Origin: Paracyclopina nana
Lineage: Eukaryota > Arthropoda > Copepoda > Cyclopoida > Cyclopettidae
Reading direction: 5' to 3'
DNA: 64,000 nt
NCBI GenBank assembly: GCA_019096065.1
Contig: JAGUCH010000001.1
Location: 11,408,001-11,472,000 of the forward strand
Position 1 is the stretch's first letter; each line of letters begins with the position of its first letter. The position numbers and the translations under genes are program-made. Under the pieces are notes generated by a model. It worked only from the letters and a program-made list of their open reading frames with translations, had not been told where the DNA came from and did not search any database. This document shows positions 37,759-51,400 of the stretch, in pieces.

Positions 37759-38145
37759 CAGTCTGACCGTTCAAAATTGGACGGTACGGGAATCTAAACT
37801 TTTTGTCACATATTCAAGAAATTAAGGACTTTTAAATGATATCGTTGGAAAGATTGAGCCTATTTCCATCTTTTTTTAAAAGTAGAAAATATCAATTTAA
37901 AGAGGAAAAAACGGGGAAAATTGAATTTTCGCTAGGCAACCCAGAAAATTGTCACGAAAAAACTGATGCATCATTTATTTTTGCTGTCACGCGGAATTCA
38001 TAATAATATTTTTCATTTTGTCAGAAAACAAAAAAGATGCCCTAAGGTTCAAGCTTTCCATCGATACCCATTAAGCCTCAAAATTCATGAATTCATAACA
38101 CAAACTTTTGATTCCTGCACCGTCCAATTGTGAACGGTCAGACGG
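37759..38145. mobile_element. Tc1/mariner-type MITE abutting a DEG/ENaC exon
   Basis: The 387-bp element starts CAGTCTGACCGTTCAAAATT and its right end is the inverse of the same sequence with few changes, giving arms of about 47 bp. TATA flanks both sides, compatible with a TA target duplication. It has no transposase frame. Its left edge lies about 25 bases from the splice acceptor of the first recognised DEG/ENaC exon. Confidence 0.85.
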
Positions 38146-39374
38146 TATATAGTATATTGAGTAGCTTGAAAAAATACGCCGACTTCATCGGTTCCTTTTT
38201 GAGATAACGCATTAAGGAAAAAAGCGTTGCAAGACTGGGAATATGAATGTGTATGCGTTACGTCAGGCTCTCATTTTAGAAAAGAGCCTGACCAACACAT
38301 TTCGGCGCAAAATTGAATTAGTGACCTCATCCAAGAAAGCGTTTATAGCTAGAGTTTTACCTGATATGGGAGATGGCCTTCCATATTCACTTGGGGGAGG
38401 CATAGGACTGTCCATGATGGCCACCAAGGTCAAACTGAATCCTTCCTTTTTTATTTAACGCCACACTAATAAATATTTAGAGGCTTTCCACGAACTGCTC
38501 AGTGGGGCCTAATGATAAAATGGGGGGAATTTCATTCATGGTCGGCACAATTTTTTATTCCCATTATAAGGGAAAAATCCAATACTATATACATACTATA
38601 TAAAATGGTGTCTAGGGGATCAAAGTCTTTCATCATGGGATTCTTTATTTTTGATCAACTACACTTACAATGAATTGTGGAAAATGAGAGGTTCCATTTG
38701 GTGCTTTTACGTAACTTACGTCACATTTTCCATAATAATTGTGCTGTCTTACATAAACCTCATAATTAATGAACTCTTTTAAATGTCTGTTTAACAAATG
38801 TAACCTGTGCGTTATTAATGAACGCGGGCTTTCCCGTAATGGCAAAGTTAATTGAACATTTCTGGGGAAAAGTGATCATTCTTCAATGCTGGAATATTTA
38901 GTATGCAAACCAAGTATCAAGAAGTTCATTAAGCCTTTTTATGTTTCAGGTGAGACCAGAGCTGGGCTGCAGGTGAACGAGAGCCACCGTGATTCGACGC
39001 CATTATCGAGGCAGCTCCTCTTGATTTGGCCTCTCTTTGTTCTACTCAATTGCTCATAAAGGAAGTGTATCCGAGCAATAAGAATAAGTGCTTGCGTGCA
39101 AAAATGCAAAAGAAGAAGAATATTCATACTCACAACAGTGAAAGCAAAAGTGACTTTCAGTGAACATTTTCAGTGTCGTCTTCTCTATATTTAAAGAATT
39201 TTGTTGATTTTTCCCATGAAATAAAATCATATGCTTTATCAATTGCCCTTCTCCTTATATGAGGTGGCATCAAGAAAATTCTAATTGATCAGTAAAAGAA
39301 CTGCATTTTATTTTGTCAAAGGATGCACTTAAATTAACAGTCTCAGCAGAATCCCTTAATTAGCAGAGGGCCTG
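38146..39374. other. Intergenic; one perfect 10-bp hairpin
   Basis: GTCAGGCTCT (38262-38271) faces AGAGCCTGAC (38283-38292). The missing first exon of the DEG/ENaC gene may lie here, but I could not identify it. No other feature is supported. Confidence 0.4.
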
Positions 39375-39550
39375 AGAAGCTGGGTTGACCTTCCGTTAAG
39401 TGTCAACGCAGTAAAAGCCTAATCCAGCTTACTGTTTCGTGGCTGTCGAACTTTTGCGGCTAGTGCATCCAGTGTCACTGATGCTCAAGGCAATTAAGCT
39501 TTGATAGCTTGCTTTCTTTGCACTTGGCTCGAGGTGGCTCCTCGGAATAC
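39375..39550 (-). pseudogene. Decayed partial copy of the Storkhead gene's last exon
   Basis: This stretch aligns along its length with 39800-39975, the part of the last Storkhead exon encoding the conserved C-terminus. Long shared blocks include GTGTCACTGATGCTCAAG-like and CTTTCTTTGCACTTGGCT. Base changes and small indels are spread throughout, and the frame corresponding to the coding copy contains stops. It lies 200 bases past the stop of the intact gene in the same orientation, so it is a tandem 3'-end duplication now non-coding. Confidence 0.8.
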
Positions 39551-39750
39551 AATCAACCTAGCAACAACTTCCCTAAATACCTGCTCTTTTATTGGCAATG
39601 AAGAAAAACGCTGTGCCTGATTTGTATGGAATTTGACCGTTTAGTTGCTATTAAGCTAGTTGGCCCCACATTAGATGTGAGGGTATGAACATAACCTATC
39701 CAGGATCGATTGAAAAAAACATAAGCGAACGTAACCAATATTTATTCAGC

Positions 39751-42700
39751 TCAAATGACACCAAAATCCACAGTTTCTGTGGACTCGTTGAGTTTGCTTC
39801 TGGCCTCCGCAGCAGCGTTGACCTCCAGCAAAGTGTCAATACTGTTGAAGCTCAGTCCAGCCATCAGTTTTTGAGCCGTCAAACTTTTGAAGCTCGTACA
39901 TCCAATGTCACTGATGCTCAAGTCACTTAGGCTTGGATAGCTTTCTTTCTTTGCACTTGGCTTGGGGTCGTTTCTGGGGCTGCATTCGACCTCGTAAATG
40001 ACCTCTTCGGCCAAACTGTTCTTGTTGTTGTGAATGGTGTCGATTTTTCGCAGCCTCTTCTCCAACTCCTTGTTGCTCTGCTCGATCACCACAAAAGACT
40101 CGTTGTAAATTCGGTTGTTTTGCGAGTCCATGGAACTGCTGCTGTTACTCGAGGCCGAGGAGGACGAGGCTGCTGCAGTCTCAATTTCAGCCTCGTCTGC
40201 AAACCTCACATTCCTCGAGGGAGAATTATTGCTACATTTTTTCAAATTGCTCACTCGGGCATAGGTCGGAGGTGTATTCGAGGCCGAGGTCGAGCCTGAA
40301 GCAGAACTGGAGGCCAGAGGCGGGGAAGGGCTCAGCCTCATGTTAGTGGGACTCGGCCTCAAGTTGGTGGGACTTGCAGCTACTGTTGGACTTGTCCGAT
40401 TAGTAGGTGGCCTCAGATACGGATTCGGAGGCGGAGGCCGATATGGCAAAGGTGGCGGTGGGTTACTATAAATATTAGAGGCCAGAGGCCGTTGCACAGT
40501 TGCATAATGGCCATAAATTGTCTGCTTTGGAACTTGGTCTGGTTTTCGCTGCTGCACCTGCTGTAGTGGTGAAATTTGCTGATAAATTGCGCCGGGCCCG
40601 CCAGCCTCGTTATTTTTGGGCCCAATCTGGGAGTAAATGGCTACTTTCGAGGCCTCATCTTGGCCATTTTTGATGGACTCTTCTGGGAACTGGGCGGAAA
40701 AGGTGGCCAGCTTCGGTTTGATTTTGGCGTTGCCATTTTGGCTGCTGTGTCCATTTTTGGAGGCTGACATCATTTTGTTACTCGGGCTCGAATGGAAGAG
40801 CTTGCTCAGAAACGAATTTTTCCTCTCGAAGCTCTTATTATTATTTGCCGATTTTTCTTTGCTTTCCGCCTCGTCTGCTGCATTTTCTTCTTCTTGCACT
40901 TTTTTGAGAGCGTTGGCGGCCTCTTTTTTCGACAGCCTCAATGAGCCTCCTTTGGAACTGAGGCTTCGGAGGGATTTTTTCGAGATCCGCAACGACTGGC
41001 TTCGCTCCAGGTTAAACGAAGAGTTGGGTGACGTCGAATTCGAGCTCGAGGTTGAGCTCGAAGGGTCGATTTCGATCGTCACCACTCCTCCCTTTCCAGA
41101 CCCATCTGAAATTACACAAATGTATTACTTCAAAACTGCATCATACGAGGTCGGTGAAAAGTGTTTACCAGGACTGCAGATGGCTTCGCCATTTGACCTT
41201 TCTCGCATTGAATGTCTGAGGTGGCTGAATTTGGCAGAGAAAAGCATTGGAGCGCACTGGCTGCCACCTGAAGAGTTTCCATTCTCTGCGTTGGGTCCAA
41301 CCAGAAAGTATCCTTTGTTGCCTGTGTAATAGACCTTCCTCTGCTTAATGAGTGCACCTAATGCGGAGTGGACACTGTCGCGCAGCTCAGAACCGTTGAT
41401 CTTTAACCGGTTCACCAGACTTGACCAGTCCTGATTGACAGCTTCAATAATGGTGTTCATATCTGCCACGTGACCTCGTTGTTTTAGCCTGTATAAAATA
41501 TGTCGAAATGAGACAGATATTTTGGAAGATATCGCATACAAAAAAAACTGCTGCAGAAAATAGTAGGTCGGCTATATTCTTCCAACAACAGAGTAAATCG
41601 TCCGTGGAAAACAGTAATTCAATCATCCACTCTATGCCATAATAGGAAAATAGACCTGCTAGCTTAATATGTAACGAAGTACCACAAGTGACATTCGTCG
41701 ACCTGAGGATATAATAATGCAGCACACTAGGCCACAGCGGCAGGAAATAGAGGCAAAAATCCAGAAAATTGAACTGTCAAGCCAAAGTTGTACATGCCAC
41801 TCACAAAATAATCATAATGATGTAACACCCCAACCTGCTTGCTAAGATCAAGGCAAGAAAATTGATATTTGCATAGTTCATCGTGCTGTATACACAATAT
41901 ATGATGGGCGATGAGTTTTGCGATGACTTTACAATTTTTCGGCACATTTCACTAGCTCATTTTTACAAAAACCACAATTTATGCAGCCCTGTCGAGTCAA
42001 CAGGGAAATTCTCATTTTGCGGCTCAGTTTACCCCGTGGTGGTTATGAATTCATGTGTGACGTTTCATACCTTGCAAGAATGAGACATAGCACATCATGT
42101 AATGAGATTGAGTGAGATAGCGCAATGGGTCTGACGACACATCCGGTAGATAAGCCCACTTGGGAAATGCGGCTACCACGGGGGGCCATCAAAAGGCCAC
42201 GCTTCCAAAGGTCGGCCATCAAATCCAAATGACAAGAGTTGGCAATCATCACCAATATTCCTGGGCAAATGTAGCCTTGATACCTGAAATGGCGACAAAT
42301 CAAGCAATTAATCCAATTGTTGCATGAGCCAACTTTTGTCCTGTATCTCACAAAATCTACATCATGCCAGTTTCGCAACGCATGTTCAACCAACAATTCG
42401 TGGGAATTTGGATTTTTCCGCGACTTGATGACATGATCTTTGATGGATGATTTTATGACAAAAGATCCGGAAGGAAAAGTCACTTGATTTTGGCAAATGA
42501 CGAAATTGGAAACACGGAAATCGATCAAAACGTTAGCAAATGCAGCTCACAATTTAGGCAGGACTTTATAGTAAAATAGAGCTACTATACCTGAGGCTGG
42601 CAAGTGCATCTGCCAATTTTTGGTCCCAAAGGCAGCAATGCAAATTGGCTTCAATGAATTCTCTGAACAAAACAGTCCCATTTTCATGCTGGCAGCAATG

Positions 42701-42940
42701 GTCTGAAAATGCGATGCAGGTGGGGCACGAAAAAGAGGAGTTGGACGAAGATATTGATCCACTAGGCGAGCCAGAGTGAATCCGAAAAATCTGCATTAGC
42801 AGAGTTTGCTGCATGAAAGCAAACTGGTCAGCTGCATTGAGAACACTTGAGGTCACTATCACGTCCATTTTGTCACTTTTGTCACTGGAGAGGCCGTTAG
42901 AGGCCGACGACCCGAGGCCACCCAGACATCCCACTGGCAT
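39751..42940 (-). CDS. Storkhead-box (winged-helix) protein, STOX/knockout family
   Basis: Storkhead proteins are DNA-binding winged-helix regulators; the fly member, knockout, acts in motor-axon guidance. Four coding exons (42940-42591, 42283-42071, 41488-41169, 41105-39751) give 745 residues. The winged helix covers about 177-255: SLHDVLCLILA, then MNTIIEAVNQDWSSL, then ELRDSVHSALGALIKQRKVY and YYTGNKGYFLVGP. The rest is disordered, rich in Ser, Pro and Gln, with basic stretches. The C-terminus carries the family's conserved block DIGCTSFKSLTAQKLMAGLS followed by FNSIDTLLEVN. A 3' splice site about 15 bases before the ATG implies a non-coding first exon further up. A poly(A) signal (minus-strand AATAAA at 39746-39741) starts four bases past the TGA. 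A fragmentary copy of its last exon lies downstream. Confidence 0.93.
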
Positions 42941-42959
42941 TTTCGATAACTACCTGAAA

Positions 42960-45900
42960 AATATTGTCTTTTAATTCGCTGTAAGGGGAGTAATTGTTGC
43001 CATGGTCAATGATTTTTAGTGTGAAGGAGAAATTAAGTTTACATGGTTCAACTCCTCCTTAATTAATATTATGCCCAACAATAAAAGTGCACTTGGAGAG
43101 AAACTTTTCCGAAAACGTCGTTAGCGGTTAAAAATAGTGGCTGCCTGGGAACATCCAAGCTTCCCTGTTATGCGTCGTGGCAGCTTTTCATAATTAGCAA
43201 CAAATATGCCAAAAGTAGGCCCTGCTAAATCGCAGGCAAAATTACAGTGAACATGTTTAAATGACGCCGACGCGAAAATGACGCAATTCCGAGATTTCCA
43301 CCTATTTCAGCTCGATTTACGATCATCATGGTAAAGTAGCAGTGGTATAATGTGACGTAATGGCCTCAGGCACTACTTTTTCTAGGCCCATATAATGAAT
43401 GCAGGCCTGAAGAATGAAAAGACCTCTACGCTGATTTTTTTCTCTAATAAAACGTGATGAGTCACACTGTGCTCTAAAAGTGATTGATTACCTTCACTTA
43501 ACTAAAAAAGTGTGAAGCGTTATCATTTATACCCTGTGCCATTTTCATGGTAAAATTGATGGCGCTTCCAATCTACTATGTTGAACTGACCATGAGCTGA
43601 GCCTTTTAGAGAGATAGTGCACCAATTCTAAAATGTATGAGACCATATGTTAAATCCCCATTATTGCAAGTTCGAAAATCCACATTTGGGCAAAATTATA
43701 GCATCAAATGGAAACCGCACAATTGGATTTTAATAGCTCAATTATTAATTTTCGGGCCAAATGCAAAAAGAATCTTTTCTATTTGATGTGGTTTTAACCT
43801 TGATGGCTATTATAGGGTGAAGAAATGACTTTGCATCTTCATATCTGAGATCAAGGTCTCTGAGGCCCGGTTCACCTATTGGCAACGCTCCATGCGCTAC
43901 TTTTGTATACAACAGGAGACAAAAAATGCAGCTCATACGAAGGCCATATTTGTTCAATACTTAAGCTAAAAAGCCCTCGTGCAATGCAGAAAACGGATAT
44001 CACGAAAAATTGCGAATTTTCTGGTCTTCAACCGCAAACCACAGGAAAGCATTTTAAGAAAAATCCAGCAATTACTATATGTGACAGAATGTGGATATAG
44101 TATATAGATGTAATAAAATGCCAAAAAGATGATGGAAAAATCATTGAAGGGTGACAAAAATTATATCTACCAAGAGATTTATGAACGAAAACCTTTTTGC
44201 TAAGGTGAAGAGGAAAAAATACCCTCCTTCTTCTCGCTGCTATCAGATGAAAATGAGACAAGAGATAAAAATTGCATTTATAATGGATTCAAGTAAGGGT
44301 GCTTTGAGTTTGGTGTGACCTGCGTAGCCTCAAACGTGCTAGTGCATACTAAAGACTTTGAAAATTCCATAGGGATCATGACCAATTTGAGATTTATGTC
44401 GTAAGAGGGAAACCACTTTCCAAAAAACCTGCTTGAATTCCGATTACTGCTGACATAAAAGAGTCAAAAAGACATTCCACATCCATCTTTTACAGCCCAC
44501 AACGACACCATAAAAATTGTCTCAGTGGTTTACTTTACAAGTCCACTATATTGTTTACCTTTGTTATATTCACTTGTTCATTTTTCTGCGTTACTCAAAT
44601 GTGGAGACTCCCATTTTGAAAACATGCATATTTCCATATATCTGCATTCTTCGTTGAACAGTGCAGGTGCAGCACATTTGTTGCAGTGTAACACAAATGC
44701 CTAATAGAGAAGTGTGAAGTTCACACACAAACAAAAAGGCAGCCACCCACATTGACCATTTTAATTAAACTGTCTTATTTTGGCCAGGGAATAAAAAACG
44801 GGCTCGAGCCTGGACAATGGGTTGAGAAAGAGTTGAACCATGAAAAATCAGTGTAGAATTTGTGAGGAAAAAGATTTGTCATGCACATTGTGAAAATCAA
44901 CCTTCAAGCTTGATTATGAAAAATGCTCCACCATATAGTATCTTTTTACTGCGAGGTGCAACTAACTGTGAAAGGAAATCTGCTCTTCAGGGGGCAGAAT
45001 TTAAAGGGCCAAAGCTCAAATAACAAAGAAAACTGACCCAATTCCAAGAAAACCCTTTGTAGTAACAGGATATCCTAAAAATCACATTTATGGCTCAGCA
45101 GATTTAAAGAACATTTAAGTTTTGTCGGTAAATAAAAAATATCAATACCACAAGTTTTAACTGCCATTTCTGCTAAAATCAAAATAGACACTCATTTATA
45201 CTTTTGACCACACATGTAGTAGCAGCATCATAAAAGTGGGCGTGACCCGTGTAAAAAAGCATGAATTGTTCGTGAAAAATGAGTCATTTTTGCAAAACTT
45301 GAGCAAACAAGTTCAGCCCACACCCATATTAATTAGGGCTCGAATTTGCAAAATTATCATGGGCTGGCATCAAAGCTGTTTGGACTCCATTAAAATTGGG
45401 GGGTTGAATTTCCGACAAAGATCTTGCTTGGGAACGTTGTACTTGTACACCTGAGGAGATGATTAGCAGAGCAAAAACAAAAATGGAGAGCAACAGCTCA
45501 TTAGCAATTTCCCCAAAACTCTGCGTGACTCAATGAGTGCAATATGCCAATTGTTCTCTAAAGGTCGTTCCCAGAGCAATTTAGAGATATTTTTCTTGTA
45601 GAGCAAGCTAGTCGAAAAGAGCCCATTCATAAACTGGGCATTTTCCAATGAATTTTCCTAATGGGCCAGCAAATTAGGAGAAAATGAATGCACAGAAATT
45701 CCATGGAATGTTTTGCCATTCACCTACTAATTGGCCTCAAACTGTAAAACTACAAGGGACAGCTCTGCAACTAAATCCCTTAGGATGCACAACAGCATTT
45801 GTTCCATAATAATGAGTCTTATTTCATAACTAGGTAAGGAAATGAGATTTTGTTTAGGAGGAGGGGAACAAAAATGAAGCCATAACGACTCAAAGTTCAG

Positions 45901-48443
45901 GAAGCTGAGCTGCTGCTTTATGTATGTGGTGGGGAAGTTACAGCCCGCCCCTTTTTAAAAATTACTAATGTCACACACATAGCAGAATAGCTATTTTCAA
46001 GGACTGGCCAATTACCAGATCAATTAGGGACTCACGAAAATATCTTGGAAAACAATCACAGGCTCAATAGCCAGCTCTCAAGGTGGGATTTTGTATTAGT
46101 TTGTGGAATATGAGAATAAGAACGGGTCTCAAGATTTATGGGTCTTTGAAACACAGCGCAGTAATGTATCGTGGGAAACCAAACATTGACACACCACTCA
46201 CAATGCCAGGTCAGTATCAATCTCAATAACTAGAACTCCGATGTTGACGTTTTGAACACAAAGATGAGAAAGAGAGGAAGTGAGATAACTTTGACTGGGG
46301 CAAAGCCACCACAGAAACGTGTAAATATCATGCGCACATTTGCCACAAATATTGCGTATCCATGTATGAGCTCGCTTTAGTAATTGTTTAGAAACAAAAA
46401 GGCAGCCAGGAGATGGGAACGGGTCAAAGGCCAGAAAGTGACTGAAAACAGACTTCCAAGCCTAATAGTGGATTTTTCAAATCACTTCTTCATGCTTTGC
46501 ATTTATCCTATTAAGGTTTTTGAGCCATGGACTACATTTGAAATGGAAGCAAATCTCAGCGTGACGCCATCAAGATTCTATTTGCTATCAAGTTCACAGT
46601 AAAAAAGATAAGCCAGACAGGCAATAAAAACTGACATATCAGTTGCCATTGTTGCTAAAAAAAACCAGACATCTTGGATGACTTCATCATATTCCAAAAA
46701 CGTTTTGATGGATAGGTGTTGCTAGAATGTGAGTCGATTTGTTTTGTTTTTCAGCCTCACGTCTAAGATTGGTATCTTAAACTTGAGAATTGCAGAGTGT
46801 CCAGGCTCTTTATAGTGTTTTTGACACTTTGCTCCACCCTCACTTCCCTCTGAGCTAATTGCCAAAAAATAGCAGAATGTGGCCCAGCCCAAGTGAAAAC
46901 ACCACGCAAGTACTCCATCTCATCCTGTGTTTTTCAAATTTGAAAATGATTGGAATTTTCTCCATGTTTCCTTTCCCATCACTGGGGTCATGAACTCTTT
47001 TCCTACTCAGCCAGCCTGACAAACAAATAGTTATTGCCTTGAAACAATTGAAAAATGCCATCCTAGCCATTTGGAAACCGCACACAAAGTTCAGTACTTC
47101 CACTCCTGGAGTCACTCGAAAACGATGCAATGAAAGCTGCGTCAAAATATAATAACAACACAAAAGCAAAATTGAAATAAATAGAAATTAACCATTAGCC
47201 TTTTCTAAAATTAGAAGGCACTGGCTGAATTTACAATACCAATCTAGTACGTGGCATGTAAAAGATTCTTACCCTTTAAGAGCTGTCCATTTGAAATACG
47301 CAAGAAATATAGCACTTAATTTTGGGGGTAAAACTTGTCAACCAGTGAGGTAAGCAGGTGTAACTGAGCTTGGGCTTCTTCTTCATCAGGTTGTTTTGCC
47401 AACGAAACTCAGTAGCGCGCGCGCAACTACGCGTAACGTGCGCCAGCCGCGCATGCACTCACTGCCAGCTCCGGCCGGTCAGCCCGGCCAGTCAGCTAGC
47501 TACAAGGGTTTGTTGTTGCAGCGCTTGCCTTGCTGGCGGTGGTCATAACAATAGCTATTTTAGTCATTGAACCAGAAAACCGAGCAGCGCAGCAGTAACA
47601 GAGCTCTTTCAAGTGCAGTACCTGCACATCCTTTATTTCTAACCCCATAATTTGAATCGGTGATTTCCGGATTTATTTTGAGCATATCCGGCTGTTTTCC
47701 CTTGATGCCAGATTTTCCAAATTCCGCAGATAACCGAATTTCCTAGCATGATCAAGGATTTAAAAAGAGGAGACACGGCACTTCCCTCTTTTAAAGAATG
47801 AAAAGTAACTCTAGATCAAGGATTGCTAAGTCTTGAGAATTTGAATTGTGTGAGAGATGCGTATCTCGTCAGTTAAGTGACAGCGAAAAAAATGAGCCTA
47901 GATGCATCCATTAGGCCCAAAAAGGGAATCAAGACTCAGGTCAAAACTTTAAAGTTGCCTATTCTAACTGAACCAAAGGCGAACGTTGTAGAGGCCATAA
48001 TTCAAAAGCATAAAAACGTTGACTCACACTGAATGCGCCAAATAAGTAAGCCAAACAATGCAATTTTTGTTTCTATCCGAGGATGCCTTTTTTATACACT
48101 CTAAAAAGCAGGTTTGCAACTTCTTTGCATACCAGGCTTAAATCAAAATTAAGGATTGTTGGACACGATGCTCGAATACTGTGCAAATCTTGAGATAAAT
48201 GAGTTCATTAGCAGCTTCATTTTGGATTTCGACCGCCATAAATTAACGCGCTCAATTTTTTGCTGGTGGCGTTCAAGAAAAAGTGCACCACCTTTGAGGC
48301 ACGTTCTTCAGCTCATATCTTGAAATTAGAGCTCCTGAAATTCATAGGCTGTTAATTTTTATGATAAGCACGTCGTATTTTCTACAAAAGCGTCATTAGT
48401 TCAACATTTTTTAATCAACTCTTATTTATTTCCAATCGTCTAC
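42960..48443. other. Intergenic upstream of the Storkhead gene
   Basis: About 5.5 kb with no exon chain on either strand. It should contain the Storkhead promoter and 5' UTR exon. A CpG-rich island of about 150 bp (47395-47545, with CGCGCGCG runs) stands out against AT-rich surroundings and could be a promoter, but no gene start is visible beside it. Confidence 0.45.
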
Positions 48444-51400
48444 TTATTTCACAAGCTTGCTTTTACTCTTTTGCTTCTTAGCTTTTAGCTTTTTGCCCTT
48501 TTTAGCCTCTTCTGCTTCACTCTGTAGCCTCTCTTCACGCTCTATGGCATACTTTGTCTCCCAATACCATTGGAAGTCAGCAGGGAAGTCACTTTTGCCA
48601 TACCCATAATAGGTAAAGAGCTCTTCGCCCGCTTTCATATCCCTTGAAGTTGTCACGCTTTGAATCAAACCGTACCTAAAATTGAAAACTGGATTATTCA
48701 AGGGCCCTTTTTTCGGGGGGAATCCTGATCAACCTTGGATGTTCGATTTCACTGTAAATCGAATTATTTTTCCTGAAGTGATGATTGACTTTTGGCCCGT
48801 GATTAGGTAAAGGATTGACATCAAATTCGGGAGGAAGGTCTATGGTTGCCTGATACATGGAAACTCCCAAGGAGTATTTTTTGCAATGCCTTCTGTAGTC
48901 ATCCGATTTGGCAATGTTATGAATGCAGTTATCGTAGTATAACTGTTCTTGATCTGGCCTTCGGTAAAAAAACAATGAGTAAAGAGATGCCATTTGACCA
49001 GAAGGAATGTCTCGAATTAGGAATACTCCTTCGCCACTGTTAGGCACACTTGAAGGGGCCAGAGTCACAGTTTTAACTTCATAAGGGTCTCTGAAAAAAA
49101 AGTTTTTTGGCTTTTCTGAAAATAAGCATTTCTCATTTGTTTGAGCTCACCTGACATCCAATGGAAGACCTCCACCAAAGCTTTCATTTGTGCAAGGATC
49201 ATAAACAAATATGTGCTCTGATAAAGGTTCTGTGAACTTTGTAGCTTGCAAAAGTCCATTCTCATCACACTCGTAATCTAGCACATCAACATTATAAGCT
49301 TTCCTCATGAACTTGTCTTCGAAACGTCCCTTAAATGCAGTTTCACCGTCAATGTAGATAAATGCCAAGTCATCTCCCGTGATGTGCCCGTTTTCATCAA
49401 CTTTCCCATGTAAAAACCCACTGCTCATCATTTCAACCCAAAAGTTGCCATGAGCCTGGCCATTTTTAAATCTTCCAAAGTAGGCAATGCCATGTTTTCC
49501 ATGAATTTCATCCAACTTGAATCCGTGACTATTCATTGTGAAACCTCTAGCCTGGAAAATTCATATTTACTACGTAGCATGCATGTTTAAAGTGCTATGG
49601 AATAAAAAATCACCTCAGTATGAAGAATGGTAGTGACACCATAAGCAAACATTGGACCGTGCAAGACTCCTTCTTTGAAAGTGGCAAAGATATAAGAGCC
49701 TTTCCACGTGAACAGCACTGCTGGACCGTCAAGAACACCGTTTTTAAACATACCCATGAACGACCGGATTTTCCAATTCAAAAAATCATGCTCTCCAGTT
49801 TGATTGTAGTACGTTTCGTTAAGCTTGAAGTAATTTTTTCCAGTCAGCTTTCCCTGAGAGTTGATTTTCAAGTATCCAACTTCCCAGGTGAGAATGGGTC
49901 CATTCCAAATGGAGATGTTCACTTCTTTGCGAGATATCAGAGTGAAGTTTGACATAAACGGCTGCCTCACTTTGTCGTGCTCAACTGGCGAAGTTTCTGG
50001 CTTCACTTGGAAAATGTTTCGCGATGATCCGTATTCGATTGAGGAAAGGTTGGCCACATGGGAGTGCCAAGCTTTGAATTTGTCCTTTGCGCTGGTTGCA
50101 GCGGCCATTTTGGAAGATTTGCAGCTCATGTTTTCTTCGTAGTTATTTGGAATTGGTTCATCATGCGTTACTGACAGCATAAAGTCCTTCTTCTCTAAAA
50201 ATAAAATAAAAAGATACGAAGTGCTTTTGAATTGTAAGAAATATAAATTGCTTGTATATCAAACTAGCAATACTTGCCAGGCTTGGAGATTCTTTTTTTT
50301 GTACCTTTTTTGGTCCATTTCAAATTAAGGATGCAGTCTTCTTTTTTGCTGGTGATTTCAACTTGAGCTTTGTACAAATCATAAGCCATGGCAAATGGGG
50401 AGAAAAAAGTACCAACCAAAATCTCTTTGCTCAGGTCCAATGGCACAAGAAGGCTCAAGCTCTCGGGCTCATCACTGACAAATGAGGCATCAGTATAGAT
50501 GAGGTATTTGCTGCCAAAGGATGCCCAGCCGTATCCCTTGGCAGTATTGTTTGCGTAGAAATACACCTCGTGTAAAGTGTCATTTTCACTCCACGTTCTC
50601 CTGAATCCAGTAGGATTTCCATTTTCGAAGCTGGATATCAGCTTTTTGCCATTAGTGTAAGAGACTCTAGCCATTCCTTGAATAGAATTTAAGAGCTTTT
50701 TGAAAAGTCATTTGCGATGATTTCCCTGGCTATGCTGGCCTTTTCAGGTGGATGAGCTGCAGCAGCTGTCATTAATTAAACTTATCAATCATTGCTCTGA
50801 AGCTGTAATTGAATGAAAGTCAACCATAGCTGCAAAATTGGAATAAAGTGAAACTACTGTATCCACTCTGATTGATTTGAAATTGCAAGTTCTGTTCAAT
50901 AAAAGGCACTGGCATAGCCAGCTTGATGAAACAAAAAAGCGCATTTTGTTTAGCCCAAAAAAATTGCAAATGAAAAACTGCAGGTCGCAGTTTTGAAATG
51001 AGACAATTTCTCACTCAAAAACATCTCACCTTCTAGTAAACCATTCGTGAAAGTTCCAATGATTTCTTGAGGATCATTGCCATTGAGCAGATTGAACGAT
51101 AGGCATGAGCCATTTCCAATCTTTCCTCCAAACATGGCATTGATATTAGCTTTGGAATAAAGTTTTAGCTTTCCAGGTCCTTGCAATACTCCGTCAATAA
51201 CTTTCCCCGAACCCTTGAAGTCAAAGTAAGGCTCCTCCTCATTTTGACCACACTTTCGACTCTTGATCAATTTTGAAGAAGGTGGAATGAAAGGCAGCTT
51301 CTCTAGAATTTCTGGCTTTTCCTCCTCCAAATATTTTGGGTCAATTGTGCACTTCAGAGGCTTCAATTGAGAGGCCTCTCTCTGCCACCATTGCAAAATG

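Noticed and set aside
40637-41329. 230-codon plus-strand frame
   Set aside because: It is antisense to the Storkhead coding exon, whose codons are biased in a way that leaves the opposite frame open.
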